From Robinsoniella peoriensis (GTDB taxonomy: Bacteria > Bacillota > Clostridia > Lachnospirales > Lachnospiraceae): 64,000 nt of DNA. Shown here in pieces: positions 17,575 to 26,894 of this stretch. Made by a program: the position numbers and the translations under genes. The notes under the pieces are model-generated. The model was given only the letters and a program-made list of their open reading frames with translations. It searched no databases and was not told the origin of the DNA. Positions within the stretch are counted from its first letter, which is position 1; the number at the start of each line of letters is the position of its first letter. The stretch lies in the NCBI RefSeq assembly GCF_042680125.1, contig NZ_JBHTNY010000011.1; one strand, 5' to 3'.

Positions 17575-18816
17575 GTGGATATAAAAATGAGCAAGGTTTT
17601 AATTATTGGCGGTGGAGCAGCCGGAATGTTTGCAGCATGTGCAGCAGCTTCGAATGGCCATGAAGTACATGTGTTTGAAAAAAACGAAAAGCTTGGCAAG
17701 AAGCTGTTTATCACCGGTAAGGGAAGATGTAATCTGACCAATGCCTGCGATATGGAAGAATTATTTGATAGTGTCTGCACAAATAAGAAGTTTTTATACA
17801 GTGCTTTTTATGGATATACCAATCAGGACGTAATTGATTTCTTTGAAGAAGCTGGCATGAAAACGAAAATTGAGAGAGGCAGCCGGGTATTTCCGGTTTC
17901 AGATCATTCCTCTGATGTGATTGCCGCCCTGACCAGGAAAATGAAATCTCTTGGAGTAAAGACGTATTTTAATACAACGGTAAAAGGAATTATTATTGAA
18001 GAAGAGTCATGTAAAGGAATTATTCTGGAAGATAAAACTAAGCTGTACGGAGATGCTGTGATAGTTACTACAGGAGGTTTTTCTTATCAAAGTACAGGAT
18101 CTACCGGGGATGGATACCGCTTTGCAAAAGATGCGGGACATAAAGTAACAGATTTGCTTCCTTCCCTTGTCCCTATGAATACCAAAGAAGAATTTGTGAA
18201 GCGCTTACAGGGACTTTCCCTGCGTAATGTAAGAATTACCCTGTGTGATGGAAAAAAATGCCTGTATGAGGATTTTGGAGAAATGATGTTCACTCATTTT
18301 GGCATCACCGGACCATTAATTCTTACGGCCAGTACTACGGTGACGAAAAAATATCGCGGAAAGGATCTGCAGCTTTATATAGATCTGAAACCGGCACTTT
18401 CCGAAGAGCAGCTGGATCATCGTATACTCCGTGAATTTGAAGAGGGAAAGAACAGGCAATTTAAAAATGTCATAAACACCCTGTTTCCGGCTAAGCTGAT
18501 TCCTGTTATGATAGATCTGTCGGAAATTTCTCCGGAAAAGAAAGTGAATGAAATTTCCAGGGAAGAAAGGCAGAATTTAGTATCTCTGATTAAGCACCTG
18601 CCCCTTACGGTAACGGGACTACGGGATTATAATGAAGCCATTATTACCAGAGGCGGTGTGGCGGTGAAAGAGGTCAATCCGTCTACAATGGAGTCAAAAC
18701 TGGTATCCCGCCTGTATTTTGCAGGGGAGGTTTTGGATCTGGATGCAGTGACAGGTGGATTTAACCTGCAGATTGCCTGGTCAACCGCCTATGCCGCAGG
18801 ACAGGCTATTGAATAG
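17575..18816 (+). CDS. NAD(P)/FAD-dependent oxidoreductase, HI0933 family
   Basis: A 413-residue flavoprotein. The Rossmann dinucleotide motif GGGAAGMFAACAAASNG lies near residue 12, followed by KLGKKLFITGKGRCNLTN near 40, a strong HI0933-family signature. The C-terminus holds FAGEVLDLDAVTGGFNLQIA near 382, which closes the FAD site. The substrate is unknown for the family. It starts at GTG 17575 after AAGGAAG; an ATG at 17587 is also in frame. It precedes cmk, an order seen in many Clostridia. Confidence 0.88.
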   Translation: MDIKMSKVLIIGGGAAGMFAACAAASNGHEVHVFEKNEKLGKKLFITGKGRCNLTNACDMEELFDSVCTNKKFLYSAFYGYTNQDVIDFFEEAGMKTKIERGSRVFPVSDHSSDVIAALTRKMKSLGVKTYFNTTVKGIIIEEESCKGIILEDKTKLYGDAVIVTTGGFSYQSTGSTGDGYRFAKDAGHKVTDLLPSLVPMNTKEEFVKRLQGLSLRNVRITLCDGKKCLYEDFGEMMFTHFGITGPLILTASTTVTKKYRGKDLQLYIDLKPALSEEQLDHRILREFEEGKNRQFKNVINTLFPAKLIPVMIDLSEISPEKKVNEISREERQNLVSLIKHLPLTVTGLRDYNEAIITRGGVAVKEVNPSTMESKLVSRLYFAGEVLDLDAVTGGFNLQIAWSTAYAAGQAIE

Positions 18817-18866
18817 TTGAGGGTTCAAAATTTATGGACTGCCCGGCATTTTAGGGAGGAAATGAT

Positions 18867-18896
18867 GTGAACAAATGCGGCAGATGCCGTAATTAA
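18867..18896 (+). CDS. Possible 9-residue leader peptide before cmk
   Basis: The frame GTG AAC AAA TGC GGC AGA TGC CGT AAT TAA (peptide MNKCGRCRN) is preceded by GGGAGG at a good distance. It lies 20 nt before cmk. It might be translated, with a CxxC pair, or the ribosome site may be fortuitous. Confidence 0.25.
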   Translation: MNKCGRCRN

Positions 18897-18916
18897 ATAA
18901 GTAATGGAGGTTTTCA

Positions 18917-19588
18917 ATGAGTTTTAATATTGCAATTGACGGACCTGCAGGAGCAGGAAAAAGTACTATAGCAAAAAGAGTGGCAAAAGAGCTTTCTTTT
19001 ATTTATGTGGATACTGGAGCGATGTATCGGGCGATTGCACTTTATCTGATTCGCAGTAAGGTGTCTCCTTCAGACCAGGAGGCGCTGAAGAAAGCCTGTG
19101 AGAATATAGAAATTACGATTTCCTATGAAAATGGAGAACAGCAGGTCATCCTGAATGGAGAGAATGTGACGGGATTAATCAGGACCGAAGAAGTGGGGAA
19201 TATGGCTTCAGCCGCATCCGCTAATCAGCCGGTGAGGGAAAAGCTGTTAGATCTTCAGAGAAATCTTGCCCGGAATTCGGATGTTCTGATGGATGGCAGG
19301 GATATAGGGACAAATGTACTTCCAAATGCCCAGCTTAAGATTTACCTGACGGCTAGTTCAGCTACCAGGGCAGAGCGGCGTTATCTGGAATTGCAGGAAA
19401 AGGGGGAGAACTGTCAATTGGAAGAAATCGAACGGGATATCATCGAACGCGACCAGCGTGACATGAACCGTGATATTGCGCCTTTGAAACAGGCAGAAGA
19501 TGCAGTTCTTGTAGACTCCTCCAACATGGGAATAGACCAGGTGGTTGAGTGTATATTGTCCCTCTATGAAGAAAGAAAAGGCAGGTAG
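18917..19588 (+). CDS. cmk: Cytidylate kinase
   Basis: A 223-residue (d)CMP kinase that makes (d)CDP from ATP. The P-loop GPAGAGKST lies at about residue 9, with YVDTGAMYRAIALY near 31 and DGRDIGTNVLPNA near 125, the usual nucleotide- and CMP-binding elements. Length is normal. It lies 4 nt upstream of ispH, whose coding region overlaps rpsA; cmk-ispH-rpsA is a common clostridial cluster. Confidence 0.96.
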   Translation: MSFNIAIDGPAGAGKSTIAKRVAKELSFIYVDTGAMYRAIALYLIRSKVSPSDQEALKKACENIEITISYENGEQQVILNGENVTGLIRTEEVGNMASAASANQPVREKLLDLQRNLARNSDVLMDGRDIGTNVLPNAQLKIYLTASSATRAERRYLELQEKGENCQLEEIERDIIERDQRDMNRDIAPLKQAEDAVLVDSSNMGIDQVVECILSLYEERKGR

Positions 19589-19591
19589 GAC

Positions 19592-20443
19592 ATGGAAGTA
19601 ATTGTGGCAAAGACGGCTGGATTTTGCTTTGGAGTAAAACGTGCTGTTGATAAGGTATATGAGCAGGTAGAAAAAGGAACAGAACCTATCTGCACTTATG
19701 GGCCGATTATTCATAACGAAGAAGTAGTAAAAGATCTGGAGCGTAAAGGTGTTTCCGTGATTAACTCTGTCTCTGAATTAAAAACGCTTAAGGAAGGCAC
19801 GGTTGTAATCCGTTCTCATGGCGTAGCAAAAGAAATTTACGATATAATAGAATCAAAAGGGCTTCATCTGGTTGACGCAACCTGTCCTTTTGTTTTAAAA
19901 ATACACAATATTGTAAAAAAGGAAAGCGCCAGTGGATCAGAAATTATCATAATCGGAAATGATCAGCATCCGGAAGTAGAAGGAATCAAAGGTTGGTGTT
20001 CGGGACCTGTTACGGTGATAGAATCGGCTGCTGAAGCGGAGAATTTCGTACAGGAAAGTGGAAAAAGGCTCTGCATTGTGTCCCAAACGACATTTAATTA
20101 CAATAAATTTAATAAATTAGTTGAAATTCTTTCTAAAAAGGGTTATGATATAATTGTTTTAAATACGATTTGCAACGCGACTGAAGAGAGGCAGACCGAA
20201 GCGAGGGCGATTGCAAAGCGCGTAGATGGCATGATTGTCATCGGGGGCAGGCATAGTTCCAATACGCAGAAGCTATTTGAAATATGCAAAAATGAATGTG
20301 AAAATACTTACTATATACAGACACTCGTTGATTTGGATGTACATTCTTTACCATCCATGGGTTGCGTAGGTATTACCGCAGGGGCATCGACCCCAAATAA
20401 TATTATTGAGGAGGTTCAAAAGAATGTCAGAAATGAGTTTTGA
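19592..20443 (+). CDS. ispH: 4-hydroxy-3-methylbut-2-enyl diphosphate reductase
   Basis: The last enzyme of the MEP isoprenoid pathway, a [4Fe-4S] reductase of 283 residues. Cluster cysteines are in AGFCFGVKRAV (Cys12), DATCPFV (near 96) and NTICNAT (near 193). The substrate-site histidines are in IIHNEE, RSHG and DQHPEV. Some Clostridia fuse IspH to ribosomal protein S1. Here the two are separate but overlap by 20 bases (20424-20443), which fits translational coupling. Confidence 0.96.
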   Translation: MEVIVAKTAGFCFGVKRAVDKVYEQVEKGTEPICTYGPIIHNEEVVKDLERKGVSVINSVSELKTLKEGTVVIRSHGVAKEIYDIIESKGLHLVDATCPFVLKIHNIVKKESASGSEIIIIGNDQHPEVEGIKGWCSGPVTVIESAAEAENFVQESGKRLCIVSQTTFNYNKFNKLVEILSKKGYDIIVLNTICNATEERQTEARAIAKRVDGMIVIGGRHSSNTQKLFEICKNECENTYYIQTLVDLDVHSLPSMGCVGITAGASTPNNIIEEVQKNVRNEF

Positions 20444-21560
20444 ACAAATGCTGGAAGAATCATTTAAAACAATTCATAATGGAGAGGTAGTCGAAGGTAC
20501 AATCATCGACGTCAAAGAAGATGAGATCATCTTAAATATAGGCTATAAAGCTGACGGTATCATCACAAGAAGTGAATATACAAACGAACCGAACGTAGAC
20601 CTTCGTACACTTGTTAATGTCAATGACAAAATGGAAGCAAAAGTATTAAAAGTGAATGATGGCGAAGGTCAGGTATTACTTACTTATAAGAGATTAGCAG
20701 CAGAAAAAGGCAACAAGAAACTGGAAGAAGCTTTCAATAACCATGAAGTATTAAAAGCACAGGTAGCTCAGGTACTTGGCGGCGGATTAAGCGTTGTAGT
20801 AGATGAGTCCAGAGTATTCATTCCTGCAAGCCTGGTTTCTGATACCTATGAGAAAAATCTGGGTAAATATGAAGGACAGGAAATTGAATTCGTAATCAGC
20901 GAATTTAATCCACGCAGAAGAAGAATCATTGGTGACCGTAAGCAGTTATTAGTTGCTAAAAAAGAAGTAATGCAAAAAGAACTCTTTGAAAGAATCCATG
21001 AAGGTGACGTTGTAGAAGGCGTTATTAAGAATGTTACAGACTTTGGAGCATTTATTGATCTTGGCGGAGCTGACGGTTTACTTCATATTTCCGAAATGTC
21101 CTGGGGCAGAGTAGAGAATCCAAAGAAAGTATTCAAAGTTGGTGAAACAATTTCCGTATTGATAAAAGAAATCAGCGGAACAAAGATCGCATTAAGCTTA
21201 AAATTTGAAAACCAGAATCCATGGCTTACAGCAGCTGAAAAGTATGCAGTAGGAAATGTAGTGGATGGAAAAGTTGCAAGAATGACTGACTTTGGTGCAT
21301 TTGTAGAATTAGAACCAGGAGTTGATGCTTTACTTCATGTATCTCAGATCTCTCATGACCATGTAGAGAAACCATCTGATGTATTATCCGTTGGACAGGA
21401 AATTACAGCAAAGGTAGTGGATTTCAATGAAGATGATAAGAAAATCAGCCTGAGCATGAAAGCTTTGGAAAATGCAGAAGATGCAGTATCCCAGGAAATG
21501 TATGAAGATGTAGCGGAAGATGCTGCAGAGGATATGGTTGAAGAGTCAATTACAGAATAA
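20424..21560 (+). CDS. rpsA: 30S ribosomal protein S1 (four S1 domains)
   Basis: A 378-residue protein of four S1 RNA-binding domains: about residues 16-82, 96-163, 183-252 and 269-340 (typical repeats DFGAFIDLGGADGLLHISEM and DFGAFVELEPGVDALLHVSQ). An acidic tail follows. The start at ATG 20424 is 9 nt after GAGGAGG; an upstream in-frame TTG (20406) lies within ispH and before that site. Firmicute S1-like proteins are shorter than the six-domain E. coli S1. A strong terminator follows. Confidence 0.92.
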   Translation: MSEMSFEQMLEESFKTIHNGEVVEGTIIDVKEDEIILNIGYKADGIITRSEYTNEPNVDLRTLVNVNDKMEAKVLKVNDGEGQVLLTYKRLAAEKGNKKLEEAFNNHEVLKAQVAQVLGGGLSVVVDESRVFIPASLVSDTYEKNLGKYEGQEIEFVISEFNPRRRRIIGDRKQLLVAKKEVMQKELFERIHEGDVVEGVIKNVTDFGAFIDLGGADGLLHISEMSWGRVENPKKVFKVGETISVLIKEISGTKIALSLKFENQNPWLTAAEKYAVGNVVDGKVARMTDFGAFVELEPGVDALLHVSQISHDHVEKPSDVLSVGQEITAKVVDFNEDDKKISLSMKALENAEDAVSQEMYEDVAEDAAEDMVEESITE

Positions 21561-21568
21561 TTGATACA

Positions 21569-21601
21569 GGCATTTCCAGTTATCTGGAAATGCCGTTTTT
21601 G
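21569..21601 (+). terminator. Terminator of the cmk-ispH-rpsA cluster
   Basis: GGCATTTCCAG pairs perfectly with CTGGAAATGCC around TTAT, followed by GTTTTTG. Confidence 0.9.
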
Positions 21602-21633
21602 TTGGATTTAGAGGACAGAGGCCCACATCGAAA

Positions 21634-21698
21634 ATTGTTAAATAAACAACTAGCCTGTTAATTATACAACTAGCTCGTTAAATAAACAACTTTCCGAA
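21634..21698. repeat. Three tandem 21-base repeats with internal symmetry
   Basis: TTGTTAAATAAACAACTAGC, then TGTTAATTATACAACTAGC, then GTTAAATAAACAACTTTCC. Each unit contains GTTaaataaAAC-type symmetry. They lie between two converging genes and are flanked by GCCCA (about 21621) and TGGGC followed by a T run (about 21699-21710), so they might sit in the loop of a weak terminator. Confidence 0.6.
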
Positions 21699-21753
21699 AT
21701 TGGGCTTTTTTTCTGTTTTTTTTCTGAAATATGTGCTATACTGTCTCTGGAGT

Positions 21754-22821
21754 TTAAAACAAATTTTGAATATAAGTCAGGAGATTTTCCGTGTTTTCCA
21801 GGAACTCCGGAGTACATTCAAAGTACGTGACAGGGTCAGAATAATTTTCTTTAAAGGCAGGGACATAAAGTTCCGCGGCCTGCGGAAGAAAGCTGCCGGA
21901 TTTTTTTTGAAAGCAGGTAGCAGCTTTTGCGGGAACCCGGTAGGCTTTATCTATGAAAGATGCCACGCTTTTGTGCATGGCGGTATCTTCAGCCGGTAAA
22001 TAGTAGTAATTTTTATAATCACGGAAAAAATACTTTAAGGTACCAGTGAATCCCGGTATTTGGATTTTACAGGTTTTGTCATGGGCTGTCATATACCCGA
22101 AATCCAGTTTGCATGAGATGGGTTTTGGCAGATTACAGGGAAGAGAAGCTGTAATCAAAAGGGAAAAGGCATGGTCAGATTCTTCTGATATTTCGGTGTG
22201 GGTAATCGCAAATCTCCCATTTATAAGGTCCAGATAGGATAACAGTGGGAATAATCCGGCTAATCCCCTTAAATCATCGTGATTATGCCAGAGCAGTTGT
22301 TCACAAAGCCGCGGATCATGGTTTTTCTGGTATTCCCGGCAAATTGGAATCAGTTCCCCGCCATTGGTTGTGTCTGTGCGGTCTGTTTCCAAATATTCCT
22401 CTAACGATCGCTGGTTTAAATGAGTAAGCTTTAAGTATTTCTTCAGTGGTTTTACTTTCAGATATATGTCAATGCTGTTAAGCTGTTCTGGTAGAAAGGT
22501 CTGGTTATGGGTTTCACATTTTGCTTTCACATAAGGAAGGTCAAAGCGATCCCCATTAAAATGGATCAGGTATACATAGTTGGCGGCAAACTGGATGAAG
22601 CTGTGGAGCAGCAGCGGTTCGTCTGACTCTGTTTCAGCCAGCCATTGACGAAGTTTCCAGGAATCATGTTCATAATACATTACTCCAATGAGGTACAGGC
22701 TGGAGCTGCGAGGTGAAAAGCCGGTGGTTTCGATATCAAAAAACAGTACATCTGCAGGATTGTAATGTCTGGCTATCAGATGAACGTTAGGAATAGATAT
22801 ATCAGTTGTTTTAGTAATCAT
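21754..22821 (-). CDS. RNase H-like DEDD exonuclease domain protein (YprB-like)
   Basis: A 355-residue minus-strand protein. The first half is a 3'-5' exonuclease-like fold of the YprB group (PF13482): FFDIETTGFSPR near residue 28 gives the DxE pair, HFNGDRFDLP near 105 the second aspartate, and LWHNHDDLRGLAGL near 188 the last histidine/aspartate. The C-terminal 150 residues have no motif I recognise (FFRDYKNYYYLPAEDTAMHK...). The start follows GGAGG on the minus strand. It converges on rpsA. Confidence 0.82.
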   Translation of the reverse strand: MITKTTDISIPNVHLIARHYNPADVLFFDIETTGFSPRSSSLYLIGVMYYEHDSWKLRQWLAETESDEPLLLHSFIQFAANYVYLIHFNGDRFDLPYVKAKCETHNQTFLPEQLNSIDIYLKVKPLKKYLKLTHLNQRSLEEYLETDRTDTTNGGELIPICREYQKNHDPRLCEQLLWHNHDDLRGLAGLFPLLSYLDLINGRFAITHTEISEESDHAFSLLITASLPCNLPKPISCKLDFGYMTAHDKTCKIQIPGFTGTLKYFFRDYKNYYYLPAEDTAMHKSVASFIDKAYRVPAKAATCFQKKSGSFLPQAAELYVPAFKENYSDPVTYFECTPEFLENTENLLTYIQNLF

Positions 22822-22926
22822 AGGATCGCCTCCAAATTTTTCATAAGTAACTGTTCAGCAGAATTATATCACATTTCAAGCAATTGTCATAGGTGATTTA
22901 TTGCAGGAAAGAGGAGATCAGGTAAT

Positions 22927-23868
22927 ATGTGGGATTTTCAGATTTTGGGTGTCGACTTGTATCATATATTGAGTTGGCTGTACTTATATAGTTTTTTGGG
23001 ATGGCTCTGGGAGAGCTGTTATGTCTCTGTAAAGGAGAAAAAGATCATTAACAGAGGATTCGTTACCGGACCACTGTGTACGATTTACGGAGTGGGGGCT
23101 GTGGGTGTCTACCTGATTCTAAGGCCTCTTGAAGACAGACTCATCATCCTGTATCTGGGCGGAGTTCTTGTCGCTACGGTTTTGGAATATGTTACCGCGC
23201 TGCTGATGGAAACTCTTTTTCATACAAGCTGGTGGGACTACAGCAGCAAACCATATAATTTTCAAGGCAGAATATGTCTGGGCAGTTCTATTGCCTGGGG
23301 ATTTTTTACCGTTATCATGTTTAAAGTGTTCCAGCCTTTTGCAGAATGGGTAGTGAATCTCTTTTCTGTACCAACGGGGCATGCCATGATTATCATTATT
23401 ACTGTTTTGTATGTGGTTGATTTTTCATTTTCTACACTTACTGCTATGAAACTGGGACAGAAGCTTGGTGGATTGGAACGGGCTATGGGAGAATTGGTAG
23501 AGTATGTTCAGAATACCAGGATCTATAGTTCGGCGGGAGAGCTGGTAGAACGGCTTGAACCTTATCGTCAGTCCTTTAACAAACAAAATGTGAAAGAAAA
23601 AATGGATCAGTACCAGGCAGGTATCTTAAAATTCCTGAATCTGGAAGGGAAAGAAGAGAGTCTGGGTGAAATCAAAAATAAACTGTCTGCAGTCAGGGAT
23701 CAGTATGTTAAAATGGCTTCCGGTATTAACTGGAATGACAGACGTCTGTTCCGCGCATATCCGAATCTGAGTAAAGCAACCGGAACAAAGAGATGGATGA
23801 AAAAGAAAAGTAAAAAAAGGAATGCAAAAAAATGTGTAAATGATAAATCAAAAAAGAATGATAGATAA
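22927..23868 (+). CDS. CmpB-type membrane protein with a long basic C-terminal tail
   Basis: A 313-residue homologue of the protein at 2310. Residues 1-170 carry the membrane core with FLGWLWESCYVS, NRGFVTGPLCTIYGVGAV, WWDYSSKPYNFQGRIC and LGSSIAWGFF. Residues 180-290 add a probably helical cytoplasmic domain, and the end is very basic (KRWMKKKSKKRNAKKC...). Function unknown. It is divergent from the yprB-like gene, 105 nt away. Its stop codon lies inside a short tandem repeat. Confidence 0.8.
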   Translation: MWDFQILGVDLYHILSWLYLYSFLGWLWESCYVSVKEKKIINRGFVTGPLCTIYGVGAVGVYLILRPLEDRLIILYLGGVLVATVLEYVTALLMETLFHTSWWDYSSKPYNFQGRICLGSSIAWGFFTVIMFKVFQPFAEWVVNLFSVPTGHAMIIIITVLYVVDFSFSTLTAMKLGQKLGGLERAMGELVEYVQNTRIYSSAGELVERLEPYRQSFNKQNVKEKMDQYQAGILKFLNLEGKEESLGEIKNKLSAVRDQYVKMASGINWNDRRLFRAYPNLSKATGTKRWMKKKSKKRNAKKCVNDKSKKNDR

Positions 23869-23898
23869 AAAAACGATAGATAAAAAAACGATAGATCA
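23860..23898. repeat. Short tandem repeat of 15 bases
   Basis: GATAGATAAAAAAAC occurs twice and a part of a third unit follows. The first unit contains the stop codon of the CmpB gene, so slippage here would move or remove the stop. Confidence 0.7.
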
Positions 23899-24003
23899 AA
23901 ATTAGATTTTTAATGAGGATGAAATAATTTACGCTATAAAATTATCCGTGGGTAACTGCTGATAATCTTTATGATATATTTAAAAAGAAGGAAGGTAAAA
24001 AAA

Positions 24004-25323
24004 ATGGCACGATTCACGTTTAAGGGCGGGATCCATCCAAACGATGGAAAAGACCTGTCTAAAGACAAACCGATTCGGACTGTGTTGCCAAAAGGCGATC
24101 TGGTGTATCCGCTTTCTCAGCATATCGGTGCGCCAGCCAAACCGATTGTAGCAAAGGGTGACCATGTAGTAATCGGACAGAAAATTGCTGAAGCCGGTGG
24201 ATTTGTATCCGCTCCGATTCATGCTTCCGTATCTGGTACGGTTAAGACAATTGAGCCAAGGCTGACAGTTACAGGAGTAATGGCAGATGCCATCGTCATC
24301 GAAAATGACGGTAAGTATGAAGAACTGCAGTGGCCAAAAAGAAAGCCATTGAAAGACCTCACAGGGCCTGAAATTCTGGAGATGGTAAAGGAGGCCGGCA
24401 TTGTCGGTATGGGTGGAGCTGGTTTTCCAACTCATGTAAAATTATCTCCGAAGGAACCCGATAAGATTGACTACATTATTGCAAACTGTGCAGAATGTGA
24501 GCCATATCTGACAAGCGATTACAGGAGGATGTTAGAATCCCCGGAAAAAATCGTTGGCGGAGTACGGGCAATTCTTAGGATATTCCCAAAAGCAAAAGGT
24601 ATTATTGCGGTGGAAGACAATAAGAAAGATGCAATTGCCATTTTAAAAGAAGCAGCAAAGGATGATTCCAATATTGAAGTCATGGAATTGAAAACAAAAT
24701 ATCCCCAGGGTGCAGAGCGTCAGCTTATATATGCAACTACAGGGAGAGCGATTAATTCATCTATGCTTCCGGCAGACGTTGGATGCATTGTAAATAACTG
24801 TGATACGGTTACTGCCGTTTACCGGGCTGTTTATGAAGGAAGACCGCTGATGCACCGTATTGTTACGGTAACGGGAGATGCAATTGCTAATCCCCAGAAC
24901 TTCAGTGTGTGTACCGGAACAAATTATCATGAACTGATTGAAGAAGCAGGGGGATTTAAGACACAGCCGGAGAAAATTGTATCCGGAGGTCCGATGATGG
25001 GATTTGGGTTATATAATCTGGATGTTCCTACAACGAAGACATCTTCTGCTCTTTTATGCCTGACAAAGGATGAAGTTTCCCAGTATGAGCCTACCGCATG
25101 TATCAACTGCGGCCGCTGTGTGAGTGTCTGTCCGGGACGTATTATACCGTCCAAACTGGCGGATTATTCCATGCGCCATGACGAGGAGTCCTTTGTTAAA
25201 TATGAAGGTATGGAATGCTGCGAATGCGGCTGCTGCAGCTTTATTTGTCCTGCAAAGCGCCCGTTAACCCAGTATATTAAATCTATGCGTAAAATTGTTC
25301 TTGCAAATAGAAAAAAGAAGTAG
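24004..25323 (+). CDS. rnfC: Rnf complex subunit C
   Basis: The cytoplasmic NADH-binding subunit of the Rnf ferredoxin:NAD+ oxidoreductase, 439 residues. The N-terminus RFTFKGGIHPNDGKD is typical. GMGGAGFPTHVKL near residue 137 belongs to the NADH/FMN site. Two ferredoxin clusters follow near 358-415 (CINCGRCVSVCPG and CCECGCCSFICPAKRP). The start is ATG 24004 after GAAGGAAGG; ATG 23971 lies before that site. It heads rnfCDGEAB. Confidence 0.96.
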   Translation: MARFTFKGGIHPNDGKDLSKDKPIRTVLPKGDLVYPLSQHIGAPAKPIVAKGDHVVIGQKIAEAGGFVSAPIHASVSGTVKTIEPRLTVTGVMADAIVIENDGKYEELQWPKRKPLKDLTGPEILEMVKEAGIVGMGGAGFPTHVKLSPKEPDKIDYIIANCAECEPYLTSDYRRMLESPEKIVGGVRAILRIFPKAKGIIAVEDNKKDAIAILKEAAKDDSNIEVMELKTKYPQGAERQLIYATTGRAINSSMLPADVGCIVNNCDTVTAVYRAVYEGRPLMHRIVTVTGDAIANPQNFSVCTGTNYHELIEEAGGFKTQPEKIVSGGPMMGFGLYNLDVPTTKTSSALLCLTKDEVSQYEPTACINCGRCVSVCPGRIIPSKLADYSMRHDEESFVKYEGMECCECGCCSFICPAKRPLTQYIKSMRKIVLANRKKK

Positions 25324-25341
25324 AAGGGAGAGTGAACAAAA

Positions 25342-26274
25342 ATGAGCGATTTATTAAAAGTATCCTCAAATCCTCATATCCGCTCGCCATATAAGAGCAG
25401 CCAGATTATGCTTATGGTACTGGCGGCACTGCTTCCGGCAAGTGCGTTTGGCGTTTGGAATTTTGGATTAAATGCTTTTATTATTATTATCATATCTGTT
25501 GCATCCAGTGTAGCTACTGAGTATATCTACGAAAGGCTGATGCATAAAAAAATCACGATTAACGATTACAGTGCTGCTGTAACAGGTCTTTTACTGGCAT
25601 TGAACCTGCCAGCGACGGTGCCCTGGTGGCTGCCCATTATTGGAAGTGTATTCGCAGTCTTGATTGTAAAACAATTATTTGGAGGCCTGGGACAAAATTT
25701 TATGAACCCGGCTTTAGGAGCAAGATGCTTCCTGTTAATTTCTTTTACCGGAAGAATGACAGACTTTACATATGACGGTATTTCCGGAGCAACACCTCTG
25801 GCTGCATTGAAAGCAGGAGAGGCAGTGAGCCTGAAGGATATGTTTTTTGGAACAACTGCAGGAACCATCGGTGAGACATCCGTAATTGCTATCCTTATTG
25901 GAGCAATTTTTCTCCTTGCAACGGGGATTATCAATCTTCGTATCCCTGCAACATATATTATCACATTTGCGTTATTTATCGTAATTTTTGGGGGACATGG
26001 TCTGGATGGAAGCTATCTGGCAGCGCAGCTTTGCGGCGGTGGTCTGATGCTGGGGGCATTTTTCATGGCAACGGATTATGTGACTTCACCGATCACGAAG
26101 AATGGACAGCTAATTTTTGGTATTGTCCTGGGTATATTTACCGGACTGTTCCGTATGTTTGGAAATTCTGCGGAAGGTGTTTCTTATGCAATTATTATCT
26201 CAAACATGTTAGTACCGCTGATTGAGAAAGTAACCTATCCGAAGCCTTTTGGAAAAGGAGGCGAAAAGTTTTGA
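25342..26274 (+). CDS. rnfD: Rnf complex subunit D
   Basis: A 310-residue membrane subunit of the Rnf ion pump. It carries the covalent FMN motif SGATPLAAL, with the acceptor threonine at about T151, and about nine membrane segments. NPALGARCFLL near 130 is conserved. It overlaps rnfG by 4 bases (TTGA). Confidence 0.95.
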   Translation: MSDLLKVSSNPHIRSPYKSSQIMLMVLAALLPASAFGVWNFGLNAFIIIIISVASSVATEYIYERLMHKKITINDYSAAVTGLLLALNLPATVPWWLPIIGSVFAVLIVKQLFGGLGQNFMNPALGARCFLLISFTGRMTDFTYDGISGATPLAALKAGEAVSLKDMFFGTTAGTIGETSVIAILIGAIFLLATGIINLRIPATYIITFALFIVIFGGHGLDGSYLAAQLCGGGLMLGAFFMATDYVTSPITKNGQLIFGIVLGIFTGLFRMFGNSAEGVSYAIIISNMLVPLIEKVTYPKPFGKGGEKF

Positions 26275-26894
26275 ATAATATAATAAAAAATGCATTGATT
26301 CTCATGGCGATTACACTTGTGGCAGGTATATTGCTTGGCGGCGTATATGAGATTACAAAAAATCCGATTAAACAGCAGCAGGAAACTGCGAAAGCAGAAG
26401 CCTACAAAGCGGTATTCCCCGATGCGGACAAACTGGAAGCAATTGAAGATCAAAAAGCTTCTCTTGATTCTGCCGCAGCGGTATTAAGTGAAAATGGTTT
26501 TTCAGCTGAAAAAATTAATGAAGTACTGCGAGTTCTGGATGCTTCCGGCAAATCGCTGGGTGTTGTTATGAACGTGACAACCGGTGAAGGTTACGGCGGT
26601 GATATTATATTTACCATGGGAGTCCGAAATGACGGAACCTTAAACGGTATAGAAATATTAACCATCAATGAAACAGCAGGTCTTGGAATGAAAGCAGATG
26701 AAGATGCTTTTAAGTCCCAGTTTAAAGATAAGAATGTGGAAAAGTTTTCTTATACAAAAGGAGGGGCTCAGTCCGATGACCAGATTGATGCCTTGAGCGG
26801 GGCAACGATTACAACAAATGCTATGACAAATGGTGTAAATGCCGGTCTTGCTTTCTTCAAGTCTTTAAGTGAAGGAGGTCTTTTAGATGAATAA
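26271..26894 (+). CDS. rnfG: Rnf complex subunit G
   Basis: A 207-residue subunit with one N-terminal membrane helix and an extracytoplasmic FMN-binding domain. The flavinylation motif DALSGATIT has its threonine at about T179; ApbE (34636) would attach the FMN. Start is TTG at 26271, 8-9 nt after GGAGG and overlapping the rnfD stop. It overlaps rnfE by 8 bases. Confidence 0.95.
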   Translation: MNNIIKNALILMAITLVAGILLGGVYEITKNPIKQQQETAKAEAYKAVFPDADKLEAIEDQKASLDSAAAVLSENGFSAEKINEVLRVLDASGKSLGVVMNVTTGEGYGGDIIFTMGVRNDGTLNGIEILTINETAGLGMKADEDAFKSQFKDKNVEKFSYTKGGAQSDDQIDALSGATITTNAMTNGVNAGLAFFKSLSEGGLLDE

